The notes below the pieces were generated by a model that saw only the letters and a list, made by a program, of their open reading frames with translations, was not told the origin of the DNA and ran no database searches. The translations under genes were made by a program, and so were the position numbers. Below are positions 52,082 through 61,629 of a stretch of DNA of 64,000 nucleotides, piece by piece; the stretch's first letter is position 1; each line of letters starts with the position of its first letter. The DNA comes from Citrobacter europaeus (lineage in GTDB: Bacteria; Pseudomonadota; Gammaproteobacteria; Enterobacterales; Enterobacteriaceae), in contig CP083650.1 of NCBI GenBank assembly GCA_020099315.1, positions 1,364,001 through 1,428,000 on the forward strand, in the 5' to 3' direction.

Positions 52082-54883
52082 ATGCAGAACAGCGCTTTGA
52101 AAGCCTGGTTGGACTCTTCTTACCTCTCTGGTTCTAACCAGAGCTGGATAGAACAGCTCTATGAAGACTTCTTAACCGACCCTGACTCGGTAGATGCTAA
52201 CTGGCGTTCGACGTTCCAGCAGTTACCTGGTACCGGAGTCAAACCGGATCAACTCCACTCAAAAACACGTGATTATTTCCGTCGACAGGCGTTGATTACC
52301 CCACGTTACTCTTCTTCTATTTCCGACCCTGATGCCAATGTGAAGCAGGTTAAAGTCCTGCAGCTCATTAACGCCTATCGTTTCCGCGGTCATCAGCATG
52401 CGAATCTCGATCCGCTGGGACTGTGGCAACAAGAAAATGTGGCCGATCTGGACCCGTCTTTCCACGATCTGACCGATGCGGATTTCCAGGAAAGCTTTAA
52501 CGTAGGTTCTTTTGCCGGCGGCAAAGACACGATGAAGCTGAGCGACCTGGTTGTCGCGCTGAAACAAACCTACTGCGGCCCGATTGGCGCCGAGTATATG
52601 CACATCACCAGCACCGAAGAAAAACGCTGGCTTCAGCAGCGTATCGAGTCTGGCCGTGCCGCGTTCAGTAGTGAAGAGAAAAAACGCTTCCTTAGCGAAC
52701 TGACCGCAGCAGAAGGTCTGGAACGCTACCTGGGCGCTAAGTTCCCGGGCGCAAAACGCTTCTCGCTGGAAGGCGGTGATGCGTTAATCCCAATGCTCAA
52801 AGAGATGATCCGTCACGCTGGTAACAGCGGTACCCGTGAAGTGGTGCTGGGCATGGCGCACCGTGGTCGTCTGAACGTGCTGGTTAACGTACTGGGCAAA
52901 CGCCCGCAGGAACTGTTCGACGAATTTGCGGGCAAACATAAAGAACACCTCGGCACTGGCGACGTGAAGTACCACATGGGCTTCTCATCGGATATCGAAA
53001 CCGAAGGCGGTCTGGTGCATCTGGCGCTGGCGTTTAACCCATCGCACCTGGAAATCGTTAGCCCGGTGGTTATCGGTTCCGTACGCGCACGTCTGGACAG
53101 GCTGGACGAGCCGAGCAGCAATAAAGTCCTGCCAATCACCATTCACGGTGACGCGGCAGTTACCGGGCAGGGCGTAGTTCAGGAAACCCTGAACATGTCG
53201 AAAGCGCGTGGTTACGAAGTGGGCGGTACCGTTCGCATCGTCATCAACAACCAGGTGGGCTTTACTACCTCTAACCCGCTGGATGCGCGTTCCACACCAT
53301 ACTGCACCGACATCGGTAAGATGGTTCAGGCGCCGATTTTCCACGTCAACGCGGATGACCCGGAAGCGGTCGCTTTCGTGACGCGTCTGGCGCTGGATTT
53401 CCGTAATACCTTTAAACGCGATGTCTTCATCGATCTGGTGTGCTACCGCCGTCACGGCCACAACGAAGCTGACGAGCCGAGCGCAACCCAGCCGCTGATG
53501 TATCAGAAAATCAAAAAGCATCCGACCCCGCGTAAAATCTACGCTGACAAGCTGGAAGCGGACAACGTCGCCACACTGGAAGATGCGACCGAAATGGTCA
53601 ATCTGTATCGTGACGCGCTGGATGCTGGTGAATGCGTGGTGAAAGAGTGGCGTCCAATGAATATGCACTCCTTCACCTGGTCGCCGTACCTCAACCATGA
53701 GTGGGATGAAAACTACCCGAACAAAGTTGAGATGAAGCGTCTGCAGGAGCTGGCAAAACGCATCAGCACCGTGCCTGAAGCGGTTGAAATGCAGTCGCGT
53801 GTTGCCAAAATTTACGGCGACCGTCAGGCCATGGCCGCAGGCGAGAAGCTGTTCGACTGGGGCGGCGCAGAGAATCTGGCCTACGCCACGCTGGTCGACG
53901 AAGGCATTCCGGTTCGTCTGTCGGGTGAAGATTCCGGTCGCGGAACCTTCTTCCACCGTCACGCGGTGATTCACAACCAGGCGAACGGTTCAACCTACAC
54001 GCCGCTGCAGCATGTGCATAACGGACAGGGCACGTTCCGCGTATGGGACTCAGTACTGTCTGAAGAAGCCGTGTTAGCGTTCGAGTACGGTTATGCCACC
54101 GCAGAACCGCGTACGCTGACCATCTGGGAAGCGCAGTTCGGCGACTTCGCCAACGGTGCGCAGGTGGTTATCGACCAGTTCATCTCTTCCGGCGAGCAGA
54201 AATGGGGCCGTATGTGTGGTCTGGTTATGCTGCTGCCGCACGGCTATGAAGGTCAGGGTCCGGAGCACTCCTCCGCGCGTCTGGAACGTTATCTGCAACT
54301 TTGCGCTGAGCAAAACATGCAGGTTTGCGTCCCGTCTACCCCGGCACAGGTTTACCACATGTTGCGTCGTCAGGCGCTGCGCGGTATGCGCCGTCCGCTG
54401 GTGGTGATGTCACCGAAGTCGCTGCTGCGTCATCCGCTGGCGGTGTCTACGCTGGACGAACTGGCAAATGGCGCCTTCCTGCCAGCCATTGGCGAAGTCG
54501 ATGAACTTGATCCTAAAGGCGTGAAGCGTGTCGTGATGTGTTCTGGTAAGGTTTATTACGACCTGCTGGAGCAACGCCGCAAAAACGACCAAAAAGATGT
54601 CGCCATTGTGCGCATCGAACAGCTCTATCCGTTCCCGCATAAAGCGGTGCAGGAAGCGCTGAAACCGTTTGCTCATGTACATGATTTTGTCTGGTGCCAG
54701 GAAGAGCCGCTCAACCAGGGCGCATGGTACTGCAGCCAGCATCATTTCCGTGAAGTAATTCCATTTGGGTCAGCTCTGCGTTATGCAGGTCGCCCGGCCT
54801 CTGCCTCTCCGGCAGTAGGATATATGTCTGTTCACCAGAAGCAGCAGCAAGATCTGGTTAATGACGCGCTGAACGTCGATTAA
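52082..54883 (+). CDS. sucA: SucA, 2-oxoglutarate dehydrogenase E1
   Basis: The 933 residues equal E. coli. The N-terminal peripheral-subunit motif is SYLSGSNQSWIEQLYEDF. Thiamine-diphosphate and Mg2+ binding region includes HGDAAVTGQGVVQET with VINNQVGFTT. The conserved histidines are in MAHRGRLNVL and RRHGHNEADEP. It decarboxylates 2-oxoglutarate and passes succinyl to the lipoyl arm of SucB. The operon is co-transcribed with sdhCDAB, although the ERIC/BIME-bearing gap may host its own regulation. Confidence 0.99.
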   Translation: MQNSALKAWLDSSYLSGSNQSWIEQLYEDFLTDPDSVDANWRSTFQQLPGTGVKPDQLHSKTRDYFRRQALITPRYSSSISDPDANVKQVKVLQLINAYRFRGHQHANLDPLGLWQQENVADLDPSFHDLTDADFQESFNVGSFAGGKDTMKLSDLVVALKQTYCGPIGAEYMHITSTEEKRWLQQRIESGRAAFSSEEKKRFLSELTAAEGLERYLGAKFPGAKRFSLEGGDALIPMLKEMIRHAGNSGTREVVLGMAHRGRLNVLVNVLGKRPQELFDEFAGKHKEHLGTGDVKYHMGFSSDIETEGGLVHLALAFNPSHLEIVSPVVIGSVRARLDRLDEPSSNKVLPITIHGDAAVTGQGVVQETLNMSKARGYEVGGTVRIVINNQVGFTTSNPLDARSTPYCTDIGKMVQAPIFHVNADDPEAVAFVTRLALDFRNTFKRDVFIDLVCYRRHGHNEADEPSATQPLMYQKIKKHPTPRKIYADKLEADNVATLEDATEMVNLYRDALDAGECVVKEWRPMNMHSFTWSPYLNHEWDENYPNKVEMKRLQELAKRISTVPEAVEMQSRVAKIYGDRQAMAAGEKLFDWGGAENLAYATLVDEGIPVRLSGEDSGRGTFFHRHAVIHNQANGSTYTPLQHVHNGQGTFRVWDSVLSEEAVLAFEYGYATAEPRTLTIWEAQFGDFANGAQVVIDQFISSGEQKWGRMCGLVMLLPHGYEGQGPEHSSARLERYLQLCAEQNMQVCVPSTPAQVYHMLRRQALRGMRRPLVVMSPKSLLRHPLAVSTLDELANGAFLPAIGEVDELDPKGVKRVVMCSGKVYYDLLEQRRKNDQKDVAIVRIEQLYPFPHKAVQEALKPFAHVHDFVWCQEEPLNQGAWYCSQHHFREVIPFGSALRYAGRPASASPAVGYMSVHQKQQQDLVNDALNVD

Positions 54884-54897
54884 ATAAAGGATAAATA

Positions 54898-56121
54898 ATG
54901 AGTAGCGTAGATATTCTTGTTCCCGACCTGCCTGAATCCGTAGCGGATGCAACGGTTGCAACCTGGCACAAAAAACCGGGCGATGCAGTACGTCGTGATG
55001 AAGTACTGGTAGAAATCGAAACTGACAAAGTGGTACTGGAAGTACCGGCATCAGCGGACGGTATTCTTGATGCGGTTCTGGAAGATGAAGGGACGACCGT
55101 CACTTCTCGCCAGATCCTCGGTCGCCTGCGTGAAGGCAACAGCACCGGTAAAGAGACCAGTGCCAAGTCTGAAGAAAAAGATTCTACCCCGGCGCAGCGC
55201 CAGCAGGCATCTCTTGCTGAGCAGAATAACGATGCCCTGAGCCCGGCGATCCGTCGCCTGCTGGGTGAGCATAACCTCGAAGCCAGCGCTATCAACGGCA
55301 CCGGCGTTGGCGGTCGTATCACCCGTGAAGATGTTGAAAAACATCTGGCCAAAGCTCCGGCTGCGAAAGCAGAAGCAAAAGCACCGGCAGCAGCACCAGC
55401 CGCACAGCCTGCGCTGGGCGCTCGTGGTGAAAAACGTGTTCCGATGACCCGTCTGCGCAAACGCGTAGCCGAGCGTCTGCTGGAAGCGAAAAACTCCACC
55501 GCCATGCTGACCACGTTCAACGAAGTCAACATGAAGCCAATCATGGATCTGCGTAAGCAGTACGGCGACGCGTTCGAAAAACGCCACGGTATCCGTCTGG
55601 GCTTTATGTCTTTCTACGTGAAAGCGGTCGTTGAAGCGCTGAAACGCTATCCGGAAGTGAACGCGTCCATCGACGGCGATGACGTGGTTTACCACAACTA
55701 CTTTGATGTCAGCATGGCGGTTTCCACGCCGCGTGGCCTGGTCACGCCGGTCCTGCGTGATGTGGATCTGCTGGGTATGGCTGATATCGAGAAAAATATC
55801 AAAGAACTGGCAGTTAAAGGTCGCGACGGCAAGCTGACGGTCGAAGATCTGACGGGCGGTAACTTCACCATCACTAACGGTGGCGTGTTCGGTTCCCTGA
55901 TGTCTACGCCGATCATCAACCCACCGCAGAGCGCCATCCTGGGTATGCATGCCATCAAAGATCGTCCGATGGCCGTAGACGGCAAGGTTGAAATCCTGCC
56001 GATGATGTATCTGGCGCTGTCTTATGACCACCGTCTGATCGATGGTCGTGAGTCAGTGGGCTTCCTGGTAACCATTAAAGAGTTGCTGGAAGATCCAACG
56101 CGTCTGCTGCTGGACGTGTAG
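54898..56121 (+). CDS. sucB: SucB, dihydrolipoyl succinyltransferase E2
   Basis: The protein has 407 residues (E. coli 405). The lipoyl domain covers residues 1-80 with the lipoylated lysine in EIETDKVVLEVPA. The E1/E3-binding domain at about 112-150 reads SPAIRRLLGEHNLEASAING and GVGGRITREDVE, after which an Ala/Pro/Lys linker follows. The catalytic domain ends with SYDHRLIDGRE (His378 and Asp382). The Ala-rich linker is slightly longer than in E. coli, which explains the extra length. Confidence 0.98.
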   Translation: MSSVDILVPDLPESVADATVATWHKKPGDAVRRDEVLVEIETDKVVLEVPASADGILDAVLEDEGTTVTSRQILGRLREGNSTGKETSAKSEEKDSTPAQRQQASLAEQNNDALSPAIRRLLGEHNLEASAINGTGVGGRITREDVEKHLAKAPAAKAEAKAPAAAPAAQPALGARGEKRVPMTRLRKRVAERLLEAKNSTAMLTTFNEVNMKPIMDLRKQYGDAFEKRHGIRLGFMSFYVKAVVEALKRYPEVNASIDGDDVVYHNYFDVSMAVSTPRGLVTPVLRDVDLLGMADIEKNIKELAVKGRDGKLTVEDLTGGNFTITNGGVFGSLMSTPIINPPQSAILGMHAIKDRPMAVDGKVEILPMMYLALSYDHRLIDGRESVGFLVTIKELLEDPTRLLLDV

Positions 56122-56141
56122 TTAATAAGAGTATCACCTGC

Positions 56142-56174
56142 CCCGTAGGTCTGGACGCTTTTCAGGCCTACGGG
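56142..56174. repeat. Intercistronic palindrome between sucB and sucC
   Basis: CCCGTAGGTCTG and CAGGCCTACGGG are an almost perfect inverted repeat (11 of 12). It has no T run and lies 37 bases before sucC, so it is probably a degenerate REP that stabilises or segments the mRNA rather than a terminator. Confidence 0.6.
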
Positions 56175-56211
56175 TAAAAGATAACGATTACCTGAAGGAT
56201 GGACAGAACAC

Positions 56212-57378
56212 ATGAACTTACATGAATATCAGGCAAAACAACTTTTTGCCCGCTATGGCTTACCGGCACCGGTGGGTTATGCCTGTACTACTCCGCGTGA
56301 AGCCGAAGAAGCTGCATCAAAAATTGGCGCAGGCCCGTGGGTAGTGAAATGTCAGGTTCACGCTGGTGGCCGTGGTAAAGCGGGCGGTGTGAAGGTGGTA
56401 AACAGCAAAGAAGACATTCGCGCTTTTGCTGAGCACTGGCTGGGTAAACGTCTGGTTACTTACCAGACAGACGCCCAGGGTCAACCGGTAAATCAGATTC
56501 TGGTTGAAGCCGCGACCGACATTGGTAAAGAACTCTACCTCGGCGCAGTTGTTGACCGTAGCTCCCGTCGCGTGGTCTTCATGGCCTCCACCGAAGGCGG
56601 CGTGGAAATCGAAAAAGTGGCGGAAGAAACCCCGCACCTGATCCACAAAGTGGCGCTCGATCCGCTGGCAGGTCCGATGCCTTACCAGGGCCGTGAGCTG
56701 GCGTTCAAACTGGGCCTGGAAGGTAAGCAGGTTCAACAGTTCACCAAGATCTTCATGGGTCTGGCGACTATCTTCCTGGAGCGCGACCTGGCGCTGATCG
56801 AAATTAACCCGCTGGTGGTGACCAAACAGGGTGACCTGATCTGCCTCGACGGCAAACTGGGCGCTGACGGCAACGCGCTGTTCCGCCAGGCTGACCTGCG
56901 TGAAATGCGCGACCAGTCTCAGGAAGATCCGCGTGAAGCGCAGGCTGCACAGTGGGAACTGAACTACGTCGCACTGGACGGCAACATCGGTTGTATGGTT
57001 AACGGCGCGGGCCTGGCAATGGGCACCATGGACATCGTTAAGCTGCACGGCGGCGAACCGGCTAACTTCCTCGACGTGGGCGGCGGTGCGACCAAAGAGC
57101 GTGTAACCGAAGCGTTCAAAATTATTCTCTCTGACGACAATGTTAAAGCCGTACTGGTTAACATCTTCGGCGGTATCGTACGTTGCGACCTGATCGCTGA
57201 CGGTATCATCGGCGCGGTAGCAGAAGTGGGCGTTAACGTTCCGGTCGTGGTCCGTCTGGAAGGTAACAACGCTGAACTCGGCGCGAAAAAACTGGCTGAT
57301 AGCGGCCTGAATATTATTGCAGCGAAAAGTCTGACGGATGCAGCTCAGCAGGTTGTTGCCGCAGTGGAGGGGAAATAA
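56212..57378 (+). CDS. sucC: SucC, succinyl-CoA synthetase beta subunit
   Basis: The 388 residues equal E. coli. The N-terminal ATP-grasp domain has MNLHEYQAKQLFARYGLPAP and VKCQVHAGGRGKAGGVK. The C-terminal domain has DVGGGATKERVTEAFKII and NIFGGIVRCDLIADGI. The enzyme makes succinyl-CoA reversibly with ATP synthesis. The stop overlaps sucD (TAATG). Confidence 0.99.
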   Translation: MNLHEYQAKQLFARYGLPAPVGYACTTPREAEEAASKIGAGPWVVKCQVHAGGRGKAGGVKVVNSKEDIRAFAEHWLGKRLVTYQTDAQGQPVNQILVEAATDIGKELYLGAVVDRSSRRVVFMASTEGGVEIEKVAEETPHLIHKVALDPLAGPMPYQGRELAFKLGLEGKQVQQFTKIFMGLATIFLERDLALIEINPLVVTKQGDLICLDGKLGADGNALFRQADLREMRDQSQEDPREAQAAQWELNYVALDGNIGCMVNGAGLAMGTMDIVKLHGGEPANFLDVGGGATKERVTEAFKIILSDDNVKAVLVNIFGGIVRCDLIADGIIGAVAEVGVNVPVVVRLEGNNAELGAKKLADSGLNIIAAKSLTDAAQQVVAAVEGK

Positions 57379-58247
57379 TGTCAGTTTTAATTAATAAAGA
57401 TACCAAGGTTATCTGCCAGGGCTTCACCGGTAGCCAGGGGACATTCCACTCTGAACAAGCGATTGCTTACGGAACACAAATGGTCGGCGGTGTAACGCCT
57501 GGCAAAGGCGGCACCACGCACCTGGGGCTGCCGGTGTTTAACACCGTACGTGAAGCGGTAGAAGCGACCGGCGCCACCGCCACCGTTATCTACGTTCCGG
57601 CACCGTTCTGCAAAGACTCCATTCTGGAAGCGATTGATGCAGGCATCAAACTGATCATCACCATCACCGAAGGCATCCCGACGCTGGATATGCTGACCGT
57701 GAAAGTGAAGCTCGATGAAGCCGGCGTGCGCATGATCGGCCCGAACTGCCCAGGCGTTATCACCCCGGGCGAATGCAAAATCGGCATCATGCCGGGCCAT
57801 ATTCATAAGCCGGGTAAAGTGGGCATCGTTTCCCGTTCCGGTACGCTGACCTATGAAGCGGTTAAGCAGACCACCGACTACGGTTTCGGCCAGTCTACCT
57901 GTGTGGGCATCGGCGGCGACCCGATCCCTGGCTCTAACTTCATCGACATCCTGAAGCTGTTCCAGGAAGATCCGCAGACTGAAGCGATCGTCATGATCGG
58001 TGAGATCGGCGGCAGCGCGGAAGAAGAAGCGGCGGCTTATATCAAAGATCACGTGACCAAGCCGGTTGTGGGCTACATCGCTGGCGTTACCGCGCCGAAA
58101 GGCAAACGTATGGGACACGCGGGGGCAATCATCGCAGGTGGTAAAGGTACGGCGGATGAGAAATTTGCTGCGCTGGAAGCCGCAGGCGTGAAAACTGTTC
58201 GTAGCCTGGCCGATATTGGCGAAGCGCTGAAAACCGTTATTAAGTAA
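57378..58247 (+). CDS. sucD: SucD, succinyl-CoA synthetase alpha subunit
   Basis: The 289-residue protein has the CoA-binding Rossmann part (VICQGFTGSQGTFHSEQAI) and the phosphohistidine His247 in KRMGHAGAIIAGGKGTA. It forms an alpha2beta2 tetramer with SucC. It ends the sdh-suc operon; the sRNA SdhX and a terminator follow. Confidence 0.99.
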   Translation: MSVLINKDTKVICQGFTGSQGTFHSEQAIAYGTQMVGGVTPGKGGTTHLGLPVFNTVREAVEATGATATVIYVPAPFCKDSILEAIDAGIKLIITITEGIPTLDMLTVKVKLDEAGVRMIGPNCPGVITPGECKIGIMPGHIHKPGKVGIVSRSGTLTYEAVKQTTDYGFGQSTCVGIGGDPIPGSNFIDILKLFQEDPQTEAIVMIGEIGGSAEEEAAAYIKDHVTKPVVGYIAGVTAPKGKRMGHAGAIIAGGKGTADEKFAALEAAGVKTVRSLADIGEALKTVIK

Positions 58248-58336
58248 GAACTAAAAAAAACAGCCCTGACTCTCTGCATAGTCAAGGGCTGGTCCCGTTT
58301 CGACATGGTTGGCCATCTGATGATGGCCTTTTTTTT
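58248..58336 (+). ncRNA. sdhX: SdhX (RybD) sRNA in the sdh-suc 3' UTR
   Basis: Directly after the sucD stop is a hairpin (AGCCCTGAC / GTCAAGGGCT), then a single-stranded stretch GGTCCCGTTTCGACATGGTT, and a terminator hairpin with a T8 tail. This is the arrangement of SdhX, the Hfq-dependent sRNA released from the sdhCDAB-sucABCD mRNA by RNase E, which represses acetate-metabolism genes such as ackA in E. coli. The 5' end is approximate, because it is made by processing. Confidence 0.85.
58311..58336 (+). terminator. Terminator of the sdh-suc operon
   Basis: GGCCATC / GATGGCC with a TGAT loop and eight T residues. It also forms the 3' end of SdhX. Confidence 0.93.
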
Positions 58337-58345
58337 GCCCGTAAC

Positions 58346-58999
58346 TCAGCTTTCCGCCAGCGCCTTCAGCCAGCGAATGCCGCTTTCCGGTGAGGTCATT
58401 ACCGGTACCGGCGGGGCAGGGAGCTGCCGTAACACCCGCGCCATCGAGGCCTGCGCCAGCATCACGACATCCGCCTGGCTAAAGGCGCTCTGTAATCCTT
58501 CACTGACGATACGGTCATGGGTGTCCATATCTCCTGCTAACAGCGCATGGAAGGCGTCTTCCATTAATATCGGCGTGATAGTGCGCTGCTGACCGCTCTG
58601 TTGGACTTTGCGCTGCACGTAATCCAGCGTCGGCTTCAGCGTGGTGGCGACGGTAGCCAGCACGGCGATCCGCTCGCCTTTTTCAATCGCCTCTTCCACC
58701 ATCGCGCAGTCAATGCGCGCGAGCTGGAGTGTGGTCATAAACTGGCATTGTTCCACCGCAGTACCAATTGAGGAACAGGCGGTAATAAAGATATCGCAGT
58801 CCGCCTTTTCAGCAATATGCACATAGTCGGCGATACGAGCGGCAATATCTGGCGTCACGCCCTGGGCCTTCATTACCTGCTTGATCATGGATTCTTCAAC
58901 CAGGTGCATAACTTCCACGTCCGGCATAATGTCGGCGATCAGTTGTTGCATCATCGCAAGCGTGGCTGCACTGGTATGCAGCATGGCGACTTTTTTCAT
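58346..58999 (-). CDS. Asp/Glu/hydantoin racemase-fold protein, second Cys missing
   Basis: The 217-residue protein has the two-domain Asp/Glu racemase fold. The first active-site region has Cys75 in ITACSSIG. The second, where a racemase has a second catalytic cysteine (typically LGC), reads LAQAS at 181-185 without any cysteine. A racemase would need both, so a one-cysteine activity (decarboxylase or isomerase, as for arylmalonate or maleate enzymes) is more likely. It is the last gene of the minus-strand operon, overlapping the GlcG-like gene by 4 bases. The substrate is unknown. Confidence 0.75.
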   Translation of the reverse strand: MKKVAMLHTSAATLAMMQQLIADIMPDVEVMHLVEESMIKQVMKAQGVTPDIAARIADYVHIAEKADCDIFITACSSIGTAVEQCQFMTTLQLARIDCAMVEEAIEKGERIAVLATVATTLKPTLDYVQRKVQQSGQQRTITPILMEDAFHALLAGDMDTHDRIVSEGLQSAFSQADVVMLAQASMARVLRQLPAPPVPVMTSPESGIRWLKALAES

Positions 59000-59415
59000 T
59001 GGGCAATCTCCTTGAGTAACGTTTCCGCGACGGCCAGCGCCGCATCATGATCTTCCTGTGCGGATAAACCGCCTACCGCGACGGCTCCGAGGCATTTCCC
59101 TTGGTGCAGAATCGGGATCCCGCCCGGCAGCGCTGTAAAACGCGGGTCGGCAAAATAGCTAATATCCAGTTGCTCTTTCTGCAGACGCTGTAAAAATGCC
59201 TGCGTTGTGCAACCCAGGCGGCTACTGGTGCGCGCTTTACGCTGGGTTAACTCGATGGTTAACAGTTTGGCGTTATCCATCCGCGCAAAGCTAAGCAGTT
59301 CTCCATTGGTATCGCATACGGCCACGCTTAATGGGCGATCTGCATAACATGTTTCGGCGAGCTCTAGCGCACAGGTTACGGCGCGCAGGGCGTGTCCCAG
59401 AGTGAGAGTTTTCAT
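58996..59415 (-). CDS. GlcG/HbpS-family small protein
   Basis: The ATG at 59415 (MKTLTLGHALRAVTCALELA) gives 139 residues. The family features are the pattern VAVCDTNGELLSFARMD, the GGIPILHQGKCLGAVAVGGL segment and the VAETLL tail. GlcG-like proteins occur in catabolic operons (glycolate, propanediol, corrinoid); some bind heme, and their exact part is usually unknown. It is 6 bases after the transporter gene and overlaps the racemase-fold gene. Confidence 0.85.
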   Translation of the reverse strand: MKTLTLGHALRAVTCALELAETCYADRPLSVAVCDTNGELLSFARMDNAKLLTIELTQRKARTSSRLGCTTQAFLQRLQKEQLDISYFADPRFTALPGGIPILHQGKCLGAVAVGGLSAQEDHDAALAVAETLLKEIAQ

Positions 59416-59420
59416 CGTGA

Positions 59421-60767
59421 TTATCCTTTCGACAGATTTTCGCAAGCGGGTTGAACGGGATCTTTAGCTGCAGCTGCCTGCGCCTGTCTGGCGTCTTTTT
59501 TGCGCCAGTAGTTGGCGAGCAGCGAGCCGCTAACGTTGCCCAGCGGTGTCATCACCGCTGATGCGAGGCCAACGGTTGCCAGTTTGCCCATCGCCGCGGC
59601 AAGCCCGGACGCCATACCGCCGTTTTGCAGTCCGACTTCAAAGGCCACGGTACGGGCAGACTGCACGTCCATGCGGAAGATCCAGCGGCTCATCAGATAG
59701 CCAATCAGGAAACCACCGAGGTTGTGCATCAACATGGCGAAGCAGAGCAGGAAGCCGACCTGTACCAGGTTGTCGCGTCCGGCTGCGGCTGCGGTGGTGG
59801 TAAAGAAAATGATCCCCATCATTGAGATGGTTGGCATGACCTTCTTCACGCCCGCCACGCGGCCATACAGCCAGTTGTAGAACAATGCCCAGACGAAACC
59901 GCCTGCCATGAAGTTGAGGACTACCGCGTACATCTGCGCTTCGGCGCTGGCGTGACCAAACAGCGCGTCCCAGCCGCCGGCAATCATATACAGCAGCCAA
60001 AGTGCGCCGATCCCGGCAAGCACCTGCACAACACGGCGACCGCGTACGCCTGCATAGGTTTTCAGATAGTCATGCAGAATTGCCGCGCCGATGGGAATTA
60101 ATACGATTTTCACCACGTCCATCACCATCGCGGTGAGCTGGATATCGATCATCGAACCCGCCAGCAGATTAACCCACAGCGGCGTCATCACCGTTGCCGC
60201 CAGCGTTGAGACGGCGGCGATTGACACCGCCAGCGCGAGGTTGGCGTTGGCGATGTAAACCATCACCGTCGACGAGAGACCGCTGGGGCAAGCGCCAATC
60301 AATAAAATGCCTACCGCGACTTCAGGCGGAAAATTGAATACCAGAGTGATGGTCAGGCCGAGCAGGGGCATGATCACGAAATGGCAGAAGGTACCGATAA
60401 ACACGGCCCACGGCATTTTGGCGACATCAATAAAATCCTGGATTGTTAGTTTAGTGCCCATGCTGAACATGGTGGCCTGAATCACGAGGAACACGATCCA
60501 TTTATGGGTGATATTGAAACCGCCCCAGACGATCAGATCCGTAGACCAGGTCATGGCGGCAACAAAACCGGCGATGATCCACAGCGTAAACTGATAGCTG
60601 CGTAAACCAGGCCAGTAGCCTGCACCGGCGGCGAATCCGGCGGTGAACATCACCAGCCCCGGCTGCCACAGGGCCGCGGACTGGATGAGTGCGCCGATAA
60701 TCGCCAGCGCCGCGCCCGCAACGCTGACGCCGAGTCCGGTTTTGTGAATAACAGTGGTCATAGTCAT
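59421..60767 (-). CDS. BASS-family (bile acid:Na+ symporter-like) transporter
   Basis: The 448-residue protein has about ten membrane helices. The Na+-site signature appears as GACPSGLSSTVMVYIANANL in the first half and EVGLQNGGMASGLAAAMG in the second half. The ASBT-type crossover helices are therefore present. Such carriers move 2-keto acids and other organic anions with Na+, not only bile acids. Its place between the BKACE and GlcG-like genes indicates that it imports the substrate of this pathway. Confidence 0.86.
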   Translation of the reverse strand: MTMTTVIHKTGLGVSVAGAALAIIGALIQSAALWQPGLVMFTAGFAAGAGYWPGLRSYQFTLWIIAGFVAAMTWSTDLIVWGGFNITHKWIVFLVIQATMFSMGTKLTIQDFIDVAKMPWAVFIGTFCHFVIMPLLGLTITLVFNFPPEVAVGILLIGACPSGLSSTVMVYIANANLALAVSIAAVSTLAATVMTPLWVNLLAGSMIDIQLTAMVMDVVKIVLIPIGAAILHDYLKTYAGVRGRRVVQVLAGIGALWLLYMIAGGWDALFGHASAEAQMYAVVLNFMAGGFVWALFYNWLYGRVAGVKKVMPTISMMGIIFFTTTAAAAGRDNLVQVGFLLCFAMLMHNLGGFLIGYLMSRWIFRMDVQSARTVAFEVGLQNGGMASGLAAAMGKLATVGLASAVMTPLGNVSGSLLANYWRKKDARQAQAAAAKDPVQPACENLSKG

Positions 60768-60788
60768 GTTGAAATGTCCTTGCTGTTG

Positions 60789-61601
60789 TTATTGCTGCCG
60801 GGGAGGAATAGATAACATGCGCCGCGCAATTTCCGGTGTGGCGACTTTTTTATCCATACTCTGAATGAGCGTAGCGAGTTTGGCGACCTGCTGATAATTA
60901 TGCTGCGCTTTTTCTTCGGTGCTTAAATAATAACTATCTTCAAAGCCGATTCGCACTTCACTGGCCCCCATAGCGACGGCAGCAGCGATAATATCGAAAT
61001 TCTTTCTGCCAAAATGGGTAATTCCCCATAAGGCGTCGCGTGGGATCATGCTACGCAAAGCAATTAATGCGTCAACGGTAGCAGGCGTACTGCCGCGGTG
61101 ACCGAGAACGATATTAAAGAGCATGGGTTTTTGAAATTTTATTTTATCTTCAAGCATCAGGATGTTATTAATCATGCCGATTTCAAAAACTTCAAACTCT
61201 GGAATAATATGGCGTTCGGTTATTTGCCGGGAACAATATTCCACATCCGGAGCGGGATTAAAGTACACCGCATCACCAAGGTTGACGGAACCGACGTTCA
61301 GCGAAGCCATTTCCACGCCGGGGCAGTCCAGTGGCGCGCAGCGTTCGGCGATGGACATTGAAGAGACGCCGCCGGTAGAAGCCTGAATAATCAGGTCCGA
61401 ATGGCGCATTACGCGGTCGATGGTTGCCTGAAAGTCGGTAGTATCTGGTGTCAGGCGTCCCTGTTTATCGCGAACGTGTAAATGCACGATGGACGCGCCA
61501 TGTTCTACGCTGGCGAGTATTTCCTGCGCCAGTTCTTCGGGTATAACTCTGGGGCAATCCGCGGCAACAGGTGCCAGCGAAATAATAACAGTATCCGACA
61601 T
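60789..61601 (-). CDS. BKACE (DUF849) beta-keto acid cleavage enzyme
   Basis: The 270-residue TIM-barrel protein has the family zinc motif VHLHVRDKQGR with His40 and His42, and IIQASTGGV and the late VRIGFEDSYYL. BKACE enzymes cleave a beta-keto acid with acetyl-CoA to yield acetoacetate and a CoA ester. Residues lining the specificity pocket cannot be assigned by eye. It lies 21 bases ahead of the BASS transporter gene in transcription order and follows the isomerase gene. Confidence 0.9.
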   Translation of the reverse strand: MSDTVIISLAPVAADCPRVIPEELAQEILASVEHGASIVHLHVRDKQGRLTPDTTDFQATIDRVMRHSDLIIQASTGGVSSMSIAERCAPLDCPGVEMASLNVGSVNLGDAVYFNPAPDVEYCSRQITERHIIPEFEVFEIGMINNILMLEDKIKFQKPMLFNIVLGHRGSTPATVDALIALRSMIPRDALWGITHFGRKNFDIIAAAVAMGASEVRIGFEDSYYLSTEEKAQHNYQQVAKLATLIQSMDKKVATPEIARRMLSIPPRQQ

Positions 61602-61629
61602 TTTTTCCTCCGGTACAGAGATATTAAAA

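Noticed and set aside
52985..53974. A 329-codon frame opposite sucA, and a similar one opposite sucB (55051-56031)
   Set aside because: Both mirror conserved TCA-cycle genes, and neither shows a start signal or a plausible protein composition.
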